The notes beneath the pieces are model-generated. The model saw nothing but the letters and a program-made list of their open reading frames with translations. It was not told the origin of the DNA and did no database searches. A stretch of DNA of 12,848 bases, taken from positions 1-12,848 of the forward strand of contig CATPBS010000261.1 in assembly GCA_955652715.1 (NCBI GenBank), read 5' to 3'. The translations under genes were made by a program, and so were the position numbers. Source of the stretch: an uncultured Candidatus Udaeobacter sp. GTDB taxonomy: Bacteria > Verrucomicrobiota > Verrucomicrobiia > Chthoniobacterales > UBA10450. Position 1 is the first letter of the stretch. Each line of letters opens with the position of its first letter. Shown here piece after piece: positions 5,405 to 12,848 of this stretch.

Positions 5405-6475
5405 CTACATGACGTCGTCGATGCAGGCGAGCAAATGCGAAACGGTTTCTTCCGTTTCATCTCCCATATTTGAGAGGCGAAAAGTTTGACCTCGAATCTT
5501 CCCGTAACCGGGATCAATCACCAAATGATGTTTCTCCCGAAGTTTCCTTGCGAACTCCAGCACGTCGATGCCCTTATTGTTCTTGACGCAAGTGAGCGTT
5601 TTCGAGCGGAATCCTTCCTCGGCGAAGAAATCGAACCCGGCGCTGTGCACCCAATCGTGGACGAGCGCATTGGTATGCGCGTGTCGAGCAAAGCGCGCGT
5701 CCAAACCTTCTTCGAAAATCTCCTCAAGCTTTGATTGCAACGCGTGTATGTGCGCAATGCTGGGCGTGCTCGGCGTCATCCAGTTAGCCTGCTCTTTCTT
5801 GAACTCCAGGAAATCGAAATAAAATCCGCGATTGCGAATTCCTTTAGCGCGCTCGAATCCTTTTTCCGAAACGGAAAACAAAGAAAAACCCGGCGGAAGC
5901 GCGAGCGCTTTTTGCACGCCGGTGAGCATCACGTCGATGCCGAGCGCATCCACTTCGATTTTCACAGCGGAGAATGACGAAACGGTATCGACCACGAGTG
6001 CAACATCAGGGTACTTCGTCAGAACGGAGCAGATTTCCTCGAGCGGATTCATCACGCCCGTGGAGGTTTCGTTGTGGATTAGAGTGACCGTATCGAATTT
6101 CCCGGTGGCCAATTGTCTATCCACAGCCGCTGGATCGATATGTTGTCCCCAATCAACCTGGAGCGGCTCGGCCTCTTTTCCACAGCGCTTTGCAACATCG
6201 AACCATTTGTCTGAGAACGCGCCGCACATACAGCAAAGCACGCCGCGATCGGCCAGGTTCCTGATTGAAGCTTCCATCACGCCCCATGCCGAGGAAGTCG
6301 AAAGAAACACCGGCTGCTTTGTTCCAAACAGTGTCTGAAGCCTTGGGTGAATCGCGCGATAAAGATTCTTAAAATCTTCGCCGCGATGGCCGATCATCGG
6401 ACGCGAAAACGCCGCCCACGTTTTCTCCGATACTTCAACAGGGCCAGGAATGAAAAGCTTATCGTGCGGAGTCAC
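5405..6475 (-). CDS. Class V PLP-dependent aminotransferase, alanine/serine-glyoxylate type
   Basis: A 356-residue fold-type I aminotransferase. It opens with KLFIPGPVEVS (residues 6-16) and GHRGEDF (29-35), hallmarks of the alanine-glyoxylate / serine-glyoxylate group. LSTSSAWGVMEA (58-69) forms the phosphate-binding loop, D163 in VVDTVSS contacts the pyridine ring, and K189 in TGVQKALALPPG is the Schiff-base lysine. The substrate-carboxylate Arg is probably R333 in FRLSNMGD. Members transfer amino groups between alanine, serine or aspartate and glyoxylate or pyruvate; some serve serine or glycine metabolism, and the exact donor cannot be read here. The start is GTG (6473-6475): an in-frame TGA lies four codons upstream (complement of 6485-6487), with no other start between. 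No Shine-Dalgarno is evident. The gene stands alone, divergent from the YVTN gene. Confidence 0.92.
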   Translation of the reverse strand: MTPHDKLFIPGPVEVSEKTWAAFSRPMIGHRGEDFKNLYRAIHPRLQTLFGTKQPVFLSTSSAWGVMEASIRNLADRGVLCCMCGAFSDKWFDVAKRCGKEAEPLQVDWGQHIDPAAVDRQLATGKFDTVTLIHNETSTGVMNPLEEICSVLTKYPDVALVVDTVSSFSAVKIEVDALGIDVMLTGVQKALALPPGFSLFSVSEKGFERAKGIRNRGFYFDFLEFKKEQANWMTPSTPSIAHIHALQSKLEEIFEEGLDARFARHAHTNALVHDWVHSAGFDFFAEEGFRSKTLTCVKNNKGIDVLEFARKLREKHHLVIDPGYGKIRGQTFRLSNMGDETEETVSHLLACIDDVM

Positions 6476-6483
6476 GGCAAACC

Positions 6484-6518
6484 GTCAACGGTGAACGCTC
6501 AACATTCAACGTTCAAAA
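6484..6518. repeat. Degenerate 7-bp tandem repeat, five units
   Basis: GTCAACG, GTGAACG, CTCAACA, TTCAACG and TTCAAAA follow each other without gaps (consensus NTCAACG; TTGARCG on the other strand). The tract lies in the 75-base gap between the divergent aminotransferase and YVTN genes, starting only 9 bases from the aminotransferase start codon. Two similar units, TTGGGCG and TTGGACG, stand side by side at 1139-1152 upstream of rodA. Confidence 0.6.
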
Positions 6519-6550
6519 ATTGTGCTCGGCTTGATCGCGATAGCATTGAG

Positions 6551-7582
6551 ATGTACGCGTCATGTGTGCGTGGGCTATTTGTTCTTTGTGCGCTTATCGC
6601 AGGCGCAATTCTGACGCGTGCCGAATCGCCGAGCTACTTTGTATTTGTCAGTAATGAACGATCGGGCGACGTCACAGTGATTGACGGGATAACGGACGCC
6701 GTAGTTACGAGTTTTCCAGTGGGCAAGCGTCCCCGTGGCATCCACGCAGCACCGGATGGGACGCGAGTTTTTGTTACATTGAGCGGTTCGCCTCGAATGG
6801 CGCCCGGCGTAGATGAGAATCGCGCGCCTGCGGACAAAACTGCGGATGGACTTGGTGTGATCAATCCGGTGGCAAGCAAGTTGATCGATCGCTGGCATAT
6901 CGGCTCGGACCCTGAGCAATTCGCAATAAGCAAAGATGGCAAATTCGCGTTCATCGCAAATGAAGACGATGCCAGCGCCTCGATTGTCGATCTCAGTTCC
7001 GGGCAAGCTCACGGGAAAATAAAAGTTTCGGATGAGCCGGAAGGCGTTGGCGTCAACCCGGCAAACGGCGAAGTGTACGTGACCTGTGAAGACAAAGGCG
7101 AGGTGTTCGTGATCGATCCCGACCAACAGCGCGTGATCGCAAAAATCGATGCCGGAGGGCGTCCCCGTTCCGTTGCATTTCTGGCGGATGGCTCGCGTGC
7201 TTATGTCGCTTGCGAGAACGGCGGATACATCGCCGTTATCGATGGAAGATCGCGGAAACTACTGTCGAGAGTCCAATTGCCAACGGGCTCGCTGCCGATG
7301 GGCACCGCCATCTCCAACGATGGAAAGGAGCTTTACGTCTCAACCGGTCGCGGAAACGCCGTTGCAGTTATCGATACGGACAAAAATGAAGTAGCCACCA
7401 TGATTCCCGTCGGAAATCGCGCCTGGGGAATCGCGTTCGATCCGAGCGGCTCGAAACTTTACACCGCCAACGGCGCATCAAATGATGTCTCGGTTGTCGA
7501 TGTAAAATCGCGCAAAGAATTGCGCCGGATCAAAGTTGGCGATGGACCGTGGGGGATTGCAATTGTAAACGCCGCGAAATAA
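6551..7582 (+). CDS. Secreted YVTN-type beta-propeller protein
   Basis: A 343-residue exported protein made of YVTN-like blades. I place the start at ATG 6551, because it begins a good signal peptide (MYASCVRGLFVLCALIAGAI, probable cleavage after LTRA near residue 24); the frame is open upstream to ATG 6347, but that stretch lies antisense to the aminotransferase start and encodes unrelated basic sequence. The mature part repeats a roughly 42-residue pattern about seven times, with elements such as NERSGDVTVID, VGKRPRGIHAAPDG, EGVGVNPANGEVYVTCED, RPRSVAFLADGSRAYVACENG and GIAFDPSGSKLYTANG, so a closed seven-bladed propeller is likely. The first blades resemble the PQQ-dependent catabolism-associated propeller family (TIGR03866), but no PQQ or alcohol dehydrogenase genes are near. 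Role unknown; binding or scaffold function in the periplasm or at the surface is inferred. Confidence 0.88.
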   Translation: MYASCVRGLFVLCALIAGAILTRAESPSYFVFVSNERSGDVTVIDGITDAVVTSFPVGKRPRGIHAAPDGTRVFVTLSGSPRMAPGVDENRAPADKTADGLGVINPVASKLIDRWHIGSDPEQFAISKDGKFAFIANEDDASASIVDLSSGQAHGKIKVSDEPEGVGVNPANGEVYVTCEDKGEVFVIDPDQQRVIAKIDAGGRPRSVAFLADGSRAYVACENGGYIAVIDGRSRKLLSRVQLPTGSLPMGTAISNDGKELYVSTGRGNAVAVIDTDKNEVATMIPVGNRAWGIAFDPSGSKLYTANGASNDVSVVDVKSRKELRRIKVGDGPWGIAIVNAAK

Positions 7583-7590
7583 CGACGAGG

Positions 7591-7602
7591 CTGCGGCCGC
7601 AG
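7591..7602. repeat. Perfect 12-bp palindrome in a convergent gene junction
   Basis: CTGCGGCCGCAG lies in the 39-base gap between the YVTN stop and the TPR gene stop. It is followed by GACA-gcga-TGTC (7607-7618), a 4-bp stem with a GNRA-type loop. These could help end transcription from both sides, but there is no T-run. The adjoining GTTGACAGC (7604-7612) also occurs at 4037-4045 in the other convergent junction. Confidence 0.35.
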
Positions 7603-7621
7603 GGTTGACAGCGATGTCGAT

Positions 7622-10090
7622 CTACCCGCCGGCGTAATTCGGGTAACGCTCGTGTAGCTCCCGCGAAAGCTGGTCTGCTTCCTCAATTTTGCCAGCTTGC
7701 CGATATGCTCCGGCAGCTTTATCCAGTGCGCGAGGAGTGATGGCCGGATCATCATAGAGCAAGGCGACTCCCTTAAAGGCTTTGCCGGCGTCATCGAAAT
7801 TTCCGCGCTCCAGCTGAACTTCGCCTGCGAGCAAACGCGCTTCGGCATTCACGCGCCCCTCCGGTTGCAGTGCCATGATTTGTTCGGCAATCTTCTGAGC
7901 CTCGTCTGGTTTATGAGCGTTGATCTTGACTGCGCCCAGCGCGAGTAACACCTTCGCCTTTCCCGCCGGGTCTTTGGCAGTTAGCAGATACTTGGCGAAC
8001 GCGTCCTCCGCTTCAGCCAGGTTTTTCAGCTTCGTGGCCGCGTCTCCCAGGTAAAACAAGAAATCGGGTTTAACGCTGCTGGGATTGTCGATTTTACGAA
8101 GCGCGCTGAGGTATTTTTCCGCGGCTTGGAAATTTTTCTCGTTGTAGTATTCAATTCCCAGCCACTCCAGGACCTCAGGCGGCACGTTCACGCTGGGGCT
8201 GTTGGCCGTAAAACTATTCACCTCTTTGGTGAGCGCGGGCCGATCTTTCAAATAGAACTGGCAGAGAATGATCCTCAGCGACGCGAGATTGTAGTATTGG
8301 GCCTTGTTGAGTTGGCGGGCAGCATTCAGCGCGGCCAATGCTGTTTTATAATCTTTTGCCTCGAATGCAGCCTTGCCGATGTAGTATTGCGCCTGCGCCG
8401 CAACAGAGCTCTTCGGGAACTCTTTGAGCAGCTGACGAAACGTTTCCACCTTGCCCTTGGTATTTTCCTGTTGTCCCAGGATCAGAGCCTTTAATTGCAA
8501 GGTCGCTTCCCGCTCGCGCGCTTTGGGATATTTGGTGAGCATCGTGTTTAAATCTGTAAGCGCGCCGGTGTAGTTTTTGCTTTGTTCGTATGCCAAAGCT
8601 CGCTGACCCAGGGCCGCGGGCACTTCAGGACTATCGGGGAACGTCTGCACGTAATAGGTGAAAGCTTCGATAACGCCGGGAACATTCTTCGTCTGCATGT
8701 GGCACAACCCCAGTTTGTAGGCAGCTTCGGCGCGCAACCTTGCAGAAAGCTGTGACACGCGTAATTCGCCGTAGATTAACGCTGCTTCGGTATAATTCTG
8801 CTGTTTGTAGAGCGCTTCGGCTTTCAACAGCTTCGCCTGGTCGGCACGCTCGTTTGTAGGATTGGTTGCCAGGAATTCGTCCACTGCGGCGACCAGTGTC
8901 GACGGATCGGAATTATAAACGTTGATCAGCCGCTGGTAAGCAGCGTCCTTTGCTTCCTCTCGGTCCGGATAGTTCGCGATAATCTGCCGATACAGCGTTT
9001 CAGCTTCCTTTGAATGCCCGAGTTGTCGCTCGCTGTTTGCTGCGAGCAACAATACCTCGGCTTGGGCAGCCTCGGGTAGTTTCTCCAAGTCCTTTTTATA
9101 GTCGGCGAGCAACTGTGCGTATTGACCGGTCTGATATTGCAACTTGCGCAAACCCACTTGTGCGATCGCCCGGAACTTTCCAGCCTCGGGAAGAGTGCGG
9201 CCCTTTTGCAACAAGGCAGTGGCTCGATCGGTCATCCCCTTGTCAATTTTGCCTTTGTCAGCCTGGACAAGTTCGAGCGCGATCATGCCGCCTCGCACAG
9301 CCGACTCCGCTTTTAAAGCCGGTTTTTGGGATTCATTAGCGAGCGCTTCGTATTGTTTCAGCGCATCGATTTTCTTTCCGCGAGCGGCGAGAATGGATGC
9401 TGCCGTCCATCGCGCGTCTTCGCGATATGGATTTGGATTTCCGGCCTCGGCGACCTGCACATAAATATCAGCAGCTTCTTCCTTGCGCCCGGTCGCTTCG
9501 AGACAGCGCGCTTCGAAATAGCGTGCGGAAAGCGTTACCGCCGGTTCTTTTGATTTCGCAGCGGAACGATGAAAAAGCGGAAGCGCCGCGGCATAATCTT
9601 TTTCGGTAAATGCCATCTCGGCGAGCGCGTACGCCGCGGGGCCGGCGAACTCGCTGTCGCCGTAGTCGTTGAGCACTCTCTGGAAATTCGTGCGAGCGCT
9701 GGAGACGCGATTGAGATTTCGATAGCATTCGCCAAGCGAGAAGTAAGCATTTGCCCGACCAGCGCGTCCCGGATAATCATCCAAATATTTTTGATATTCC
9801 GGGATCGCCAGATCGTACAGCTTGCGAGTGAACAAGGCGTTGGCGTAATCGAGCTGACGACGGTCGGAAGCCTCGCTTTCGCGCGCCGGCAGCTTGGAAA
9901 GGAGGTCTTCTACCTCATCGTGAGGCGTTCTGGCGGGTGGTTCTTCCGCGGGCACAGCGCGTGCGACCGGCGGCTCGTCTATCGGCCGCGCACGACGCAC
10001 TTCGGGCTGCCACTGAGCGTGGGCGACGCTCGCGACCCAAAGCAGCATCGCCAGCCCCAGAAGACCGGCTGGGCTGCGCCTGGTTTTCAT
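7622..10090 (-). CDS. Large periplasmic tetratricopeptide-repeat protein linked to ExbB/ExbD
   Basis: An 822-residue protein. The chosen start, ATG 10088-10090, overlaps the exbD stop as ATGA, the usual sign of translational coupling, and gives a clean signal peptide (MKTRRSPAGLLGLAMLLWVA, cleavage near VAHAQ, residue 25). An in-frame ATG 15 codons upstream lies inside exbD and would spoil the signal. After a Pro/Arg-rich linker (about residues 26-55) nearly the whole chain is TPR-like helical pairs, for example YDLAIPEYQKYLDDYPG, ANAYFSLGECYRNLNRV, KEAETLYRQIIANYPD, AAYKLGLCHMQTKNV, AEAALIYGEL-type segments and FQAAEKYLSALRKI. TPRs mediate protein contacts. As the third gene of an exbB-exbD operon it probably works with that motor in the periplasm, much as CpoB (YbgF) accompanies Tol-Pal; this role is inferred from context. 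Confidence 0.9.
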   Translation of the reverse strand: MKTRRSPAGLLGLAMLLWVASVAHAQWQPEVRRARPIDEPPVARAVPAEEPPARTPHDEVEDLLSKLPARESEASDRRQLDYANALFTRKLYDLAIPEYQKYLDDYPGRAGRANAYFSLGECYRNLNRVSSARTNFQRVLNDYGDSEFAGPAAYALAEMAFTEKDYAAALPLFHRSAAKSKEPAVTLSARYFEARCLEATGRKEEAADIYVQVAEAGNPNPYREDARWTAASILAARGKKIDALKQYEALANESQKPALKAESAVRGGMIALELVQADKGKIDKGMTDRATALLQKGRTLPEAGKFRAIAQVGLRKLQYQTGQYAQLLADYKKDLEKLPEAAQAEVLLLAANSERQLGHSKEAETLYRQIIANYPDREEAKDAAYQRLINVYNSDPSTLVAAVDEFLATNPTNERADQAKLLKAEALYKQQNYTEAALIYGELRVSQLSARLRAEAAYKLGLCHMQTKNVPGVIEAFTYYVQTFPDSPEVPAALGQRALAYEQSKNYTGALTDLNTMLTKYPKAREREATLQLKALILGQQENTKGKVETFRQLLKEFPKSSVAAQAQYYIGKAAFEAKDYKTALAALNAARQLNKAQYYNLASLRIILCQFYLKDRPALTKEVNSFTANSPSVNVPPEVLEWLGIEYYNEKNFQAAEKYLSALRKIDNPSSVKPDFLFYLGDAATKLKNLAEAEDAFAKYLLTAKDPAGKAKVLLALGAVKINAHKPDEAQKIAEQIMALQPEGRVNAEARLLAGEVQLERGNFDDAGKAFKGVALLYDDPAITPRALDKAAGAYRQAGKIEEADQLSRELHERYPNYAGG

Positions 10091-10494
10091 CTCGCTGTCG
10101 CGAAAGCGACGTTGGTTATCCCTGCTTCCGTGCAAATATTTAATACGCCGATGATATTTTTGTAGGCGCCCGCTTCATCGCCGCGGATCACTACAGCTTG
10201 CTCGGAATTCAATTGAACCAGGCTCTTTAGCAACTCAGTCAGTTCGGGGCCGCTCAATGTGCGGCGGTTTACAACCACATTGCCGTCTGCCTTTACGTTG
10301 ACCACAACGTCTCCTATTGGAGCCGCCTTCTCCCTAGCAGCCGACGCTTTGGGCACTTTCACATCAAGCTCGTTCTCGGTTCGCGCCGCGTTCCACGTCA
10401 GCAGGAAAAAAATCAATAGTAACAAGAGGACATCGACCAAGGGCGCCAGTTGGATGCCCGGATGATGCAAGGGTGCGTGACCACGCAGATTCAT
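10087..10494 (-). CDS. exbD: Biopolymer transport protein ExbD/TolR
   Basis: A 135-residue ExbD/TolR-family protein, the proton-motive-force stator partner of ExbB/TolQ. It has a short cytoplasmic N-terminus, one membrane helix LAPLVDVLLLLLIFFLLT (residues 16-33) with the essential proton-relay Asp21, and a periplasmic domain (about 40-135) with the family strands DVVVNVKADGNVVVNRR and QAVVIRGDEAGAYKNIIGVL. I chose ATG 10492-10494, which gives the usual MNLR start. A TTG at 10504-10506, two bases after the exbB stop, would add four residues and cannot be excluded; neither site has a convincing Shine-Dalgarno. The gene is between exbB and the TPR gene, overlapping the latter by four bases. Confidence 0.92.
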   Translation of the reverse strand: MNLRGHAPLHHPGIQLAPLVDVLLLLLIFFLLTWNAARTENELDVKVPKASAAREKAAPIGDVVVNVKADGNVVVNRRTLSGPELTELLKSLVQLNSEQAVVIRGDEAGAYKNIIGVLNICTEAGITNVAFATAR

Positions 10495-10508
10495 TCTGTT
10501 GAGCAATC

Positions 10509-11273
10509 TTAGAGTTCGTCCTCGATGAGCACAGGCGTTCGTTCCGCGCGCTTGCCGTACTGCAACGAAAGCAAAGCCAGGACGTGCGTCGAAGCAGATT
10601 CCAATTCTGAGATCAGCTTTTGCGCTCTGCCGCGGAAGAAGGCGTAAAACATCATTGCTGGAATACCGATCGCCAGCCCGGCGGCGGTGTTCACCAGCGC
10701 CTCGCTGATTCCGCGCGAAAGCGCCACGTAGCGCGCCGATCCGACGTCGGCGCCCAGTGCACCAAAGGAATGGATAATGCCAAAGACCGTGCCGAGCAGC
10801 CCCAGCAACGGCGCGATCATACCGATGTCGGCGAGGTAAATGACGCGGTTGTTCAGACTGGCCGCAACGCGTATGCCTTCCGTCTCTGCGATTTCGCGGA
10901 CTAGCTGGAAATCTGCGTGTGGATTCTTGGTGGTGAAGTCGAGCATTTTTTGCACGACGCGCGCGATGGCTTCTCCATGCCGATTCGATACAGCGAGTAA
11001 TCCCAGGTAATCCCGTTTACGCAACAGCGCGTCCGCCGTGGCCATGTAACCGCTCGAAACGACGGCCCCACGGCGGATTGTCATCAAGTAAACGACCACG
11101 AGCGCCACGAAAAAGATCGACAACAAAAAGAGCGGGATCATTACCGGCCCGGCTTTGATCAGTGTTTCCATAATGCTCGGCGAGTGCTCGGGCACGAGAG
11201 GCGGGGTGGGCTCCTGTGCAACCAGAGGAGACGCGCTCGCCAGCGCGGCAAACAACGGAACCCAAATCTTCAT
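10509..11273 (-). CDS. exbB: MotA/TolQ/ExbB family proton channel protein
   Basis: A 254-residue ExbB/TolQ homologue that, with ExbD, forms the inner-membrane proton channel energising outer-membrane processes. A signal peptide-like N-terminus (MKIWVPLFAALASASPLVAQ, residues 1-20) and a proline-rich spacer precede the usual three helices: about 45-64 (IPLFLLSIFFVALVVVYLM), 146-170 (IYLADIGMIAPLLGLLGTVF) and 191-213 (EALVNTAAGLAIGIPAMMFY). The LGLLGTVFGIIHSF and the GISEALVNTAAGLAIGIPA segments are the conserved pore-lining motifs of the family. A cleavable N-terminal extension is seen in many TonB-type ExbB proteins. It starts the exbB-exbD-TPR operon; no tonB or energy-dependent receptor gene is in the window. 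Confidence 0.93.
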   Translation of the reverse strand: MKIWVPLFAALASASPLVAQEPTPPLVPEHSPSIMETLIKAGPVMIPLFLLSIFFVALVVVYLMTIRRGAVVSSGYMATADALLRKRDYLGLLAVSNRHGEAIARVVQKMLDFTTKNPHADFQLVREIAETEGIRVAASLNNRVIYLADIGMIAPLLGLLGTVFGIIHSFGALGADVGSARYVALSRGISEALVNTAAGLAIGIPAMMFYAFFRGRAQKLISELESASTHVLALLSLQYGKRAERTPVLIEDEL

Positions 11274-11288
11274 GCCAGAAATTTGGTA

Positions 11289-11317
11289 ATGATATGCGGA
11301 GCGATCAGCGGATGCAA
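11289..11317 (-). promoter_or_regulatory. Candidate promoter for the exbB-exbD-TPR operon
   Basis: On the minus strand TTGCAT (complement of 11312-11317) and TATCAT (complement of 11289-11294) are spaced by 17 bases. Transcription would start near 11282, giving a leader of only about 10 bases before the exbB start codon, with little room for a Shine-Dalgarno sequence. The gap to glgE is 133 bases, so exbB may also receive transcripts from upstream. Confidence 0.35.
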
Positions 11318-11406
11318 ATGCGCTACTGGCAAATCAAACACAGAACGCCTCGCTGAGTTGCTGGAAAACAATTTCGTAGTGCCACCGCGACAACGCCGAC
11401 CCGAGC

Positions 11407-12848
11407 TCAGCGGCGCACCAAAAATATGTGCGCCGGTTGAATCTCTGGGTCGAGTTCCACGTAATTCCGGCGTCCGCGCCATGTGTAACGCGCGTCGTTT
11501 AACAGATCGTGCACCTGATACTCGTTGCTTTCCATCTGGCCAAACTGGTCAACCGGAACATCGACAAACGAATTCTGTTTCCGATGCGGATCAAGGTTCA
11601 CCACCACGAGAATGATGTTGTCGCCTGCGGCGGTCATCTTGCCGTAAAATAGAATGGCGTCATTCTCGGCGTAATAGAACCGCAAATTCGTGTAAAGCTG
11701 GAGGGCGCGATTTTGCTTCCGGATTTTGTTTAATCGCGTGATCCAGTCCTTGATGTTTCCGGGCGCATTCCAATCGCGTTCCTTGAACTGATATTTTTCG
11801 GAATCGAGATACTCCTCGCGACCCGGCAATGCTTCATTCTCGCACAGCTCGTATCCGCTGTAGATGCCGTAGAGAGGTGAAAGCGTCGCCGCCAGAAGAA
11901 CACGAATCATGAAAGCCGTCCGCCCGCCATCCTGAAGAACAAATGGCAGAATGTCTGGCGTATTTGGCCAGAGATTCGGGCGAAAATATTCATTCATTTC
12001 GGTCTGTGTGAGTTCAGTAAAATATTCGATCAGCTCGTGCTTCGAATTTCGCCACGTGAAATAGGTGTAGCTTTGGTTAAAACCGGCTTTGGCCAGAGCC
12101 TTCATCATCTTTGGCGTTGTGAACGCTTCGGATAGAAAAATCGTATCGGGATACTGCTCGCGAACGCCTTTGATTAAATACTCCCAAAAGGCGACCGGCT
12201 TTGTATGGGGATTGTCCACGCGAAAGATGCGCACCCCGTGCTCGGCCCAAAACAGCACAATGCTCTTCATCTCGGCCCACAGTTCGCGCCAGTTTTCACA
12301 TCGAAAATTCAAGGGATAAATGTCTTCATATTTTTTCGGCGGATTCTCCGCGTACTTGATCGTGCCGTCTGGCCGTTTGTAGAACCAATCGGGGTGCTCT
12401 TTGACGTACGGGTGATCGGGCGAGCAATTGATTGCGAAATCGAGCGCAATCTCCATTCCGCGTTTCCGCACCTCCTTTTGAAGCCAATCGAAATCGGCCA
12501 GCGTTCCGAGCGAAGGCTCGACCGCCTTGTGTCCGCCGGCCTCGCTGCCGATCGCCCACGGCACGCCCGGATCGTCCGGCTCGCTGGAGATGGCGTTATT
12601 ACGGCCCTTGCGGTTGGTGTGACCGATGGGATGAATCGGCGGAAAATAGATCACGTCGAAGCCCATCGCCTTTGCGTCGTCCACTCGCGGCAAACAATCG
12701 CGGAAAGTCGAGCCGCGATCAGCGCGCCCTTCTGCAGATCGGGGAAAAAATTCATACCACGCTCCGAACAACGCCGCGGGTCGATCGACGACGACGCGAG
12801 GAGCGGAAACATATTCCGTCGCGGCGGAGCGATCCGGATACGTCGCCA
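11407..12848 (-). CDS. glgE: Alpha-1,4-glucan:maltose-1-phosphate maltosyltransferase GlgE; 5' end outside the window
   Basis: GlgE (GH13 subfamily 3) transfers maltosyl units from maltose-1-phosphate to a growing alpha-1,4-glucan, in the TreS-Pep2-GlgE-GlgB route from trehalose. The frame stays open to the window edge, and the residues before the internal TTG at 12771 (VVVDRPAALFGAWYEFF) match the GlgE linker into the catalytic barrel, so the N-terminal domains lie beyond. About 480 residues are visible. Landmarks: PPIHPIGHTNRKGRNN, DFAINCSPDHPYVKEHPDWF, PPKKYEDIYPLNF, the nucleophile Asp in FRVDNPHTKP (codon 12214-12216), the acid/base Glu in FLSEAFT, the third Asp in NTPDILP, and EYLDSEKYQ. 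The C-terminal beta-sandwich (ILVVVNLDP onward) ends normally at TGA 11407-11409. No other glycogen or trehalose genes are in view. Confidence 0.96.
   Translation of the reverse strand, partial: ATYPDRSAATEYVSAPRVVVDRPAALFGAWYEFFPRSAEGRADRGSTFRDCLPRVDDAKAMGFDVIYFPPIHPIGHTNRKGRNNAISSEPDDPGVPWAIGSEAGGHKAVEPSLGTLADFDWLQKEVRKRGMEIALDFAINCSPDHPYVKEHPDWFYKRPDGTIKYAENPPKKYEDIYPLNFRCENWRELWAEMKSIVLFWAEHGVRIFRVDNPHTKPVAFWEYLIKGVREQYPDTIFLSEAFTTPKMMKALAKAGFNQSYTYFTWRNSKHELIEYFTELTQTEMNEYFRPNLWPNTPDILPFVLQDGGRTAFMIRVLLAATLSPLYGIYSGYELCENEALPGREEYLDSEKYQFKERDWNAPGNIKDWITRLNKIRKQNRALQLYTNLRFYYAENDAILFYGKMTAAGDNIILVVVNLDPHRKQNSFVDVPVDQFGQMESNEYQVHDLLNDARYTWRGRRNYVELDPEIQPAHIFLVRR

Noticed and set aside
5237..5473. 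78-codon open frame across the palindromic gap
   Set aside because: Its translation comes from the hairpin repeats (CCTGGGGC, GCGCT and GCGCC modules) and then runs antisense into the aminotransferase; no start signal or family likeness.
5832..6338. 168-codon open frame on the plus strand
   Set aside because: It is the antisense shadow of the aminotransferase, which carries all expected PLP-enzyme motifs.
6347..6550. N-terminal extension of the YVTN protein by 68 residues
   Set aside because: It overlaps the aminotransferase start on the opposite strand, is basic and unlike the family, and would bury the signal peptide that begins at ATG 6551.
6575..7126. 183-codon open frame on the minus strand
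   Set aside because: It is antisense to the YVTN blades; its composition follows the complement of that repeat-rich gene.
10091..10135. Start of the TPR gene 15 codons upstream
   Set aside because: The upstream ATG lies inside exbD and puts charged residues before the signal peptide; the ATGA overlap at 10087-10090 explains translation better.
9569..10165. 198-codon open frame on the plus strand
   Set aside because: It lies antisense to the TPR and exbD genes, whose repeats, signal peptide and coupling are clear; its translation shows no family pattern.
12769..12771. TTG as the true start of glgE
   Set aside because: The frame continues to the window edge with GlgE-like sequence (VVVDRP) and family members have further N-terminal domains, so the TTG is internal.

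Overview
The window reads as a chromosomal stretch of a Gram-negative, free-living bacterium with moderately high GC. The gene families (a TonB-type ExbB/ExbD pair followed by a periplasmic TPR protein, GlgE, a short SprT-like protein, the CdaA diadenylate cyclase) and the intergenic palindromic repeats fit Verrucomicrobiota of the soil Chthoniobacterales type best. That placement is inference from gene content and repeat style, not from a phylogenetic marker. There are no rRNA or tRNA genes, CRISPR arrays, transposases or phage genes.

Layout. 1-475 (+): the 3' part of cdaA (c-di-AMP synthase), and overlapping its last 113 bases in another frame a 49-codon ORF that looks like the membrane anchor of a CdaR/YbbR protein without the YbbR domains. 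485-946 (-): a SprT-like zinc metalloprotein, tail to tail with it. 947-1229: a divergent promoter region. 1230-4030 (+): rodA (cell-wall elongation), scpA (condensin kleisin) and a YeeZ-like NAD-dependent epimerase; a GC-rich hairpin follows the rodA stop. 4063-5088 (-): an ABC-2 exporter ATPase with no permease beside it. 5089-5404: a gene-free gap built almost wholly of palindromes, including two inverted copies of a three-hairpin element. 5405-6475 (-): a class V aminotransferase of the alanine/serine-glyoxylate type. 6476-6550: a divergent junction with a 7-bp tandem repeat. 6551-7582 (+): a secreted YVTN beta-propeller protein. 7622-11273 (-): an exbB-exbD-TPR operon with exbD and the TPR gene coupled by an ATGA overlap. 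11407-12848 (-): most of glgE, running off the right edge.

How they fit together. Several genes serve the envelope: c-di-AMP signalling (CdaA and its possible small partner), lateral wall synthesis (RodA), an export ATPase, and an ExbB/ExbD proton-driven motor joined to a large periplasmic TPR protein, an arrangement reminiscent of Tol-Pal with CpoB. GlgE makes alpha-glucan from maltose-1-phosphate. The most notable signals are the overlapping mini-CdaR ORF, the mirror-image triple-hairpin repeat at 5187-5376, the heptamer repeats upstream of two genes, and the TonB-less ExbBD-TPR operon.
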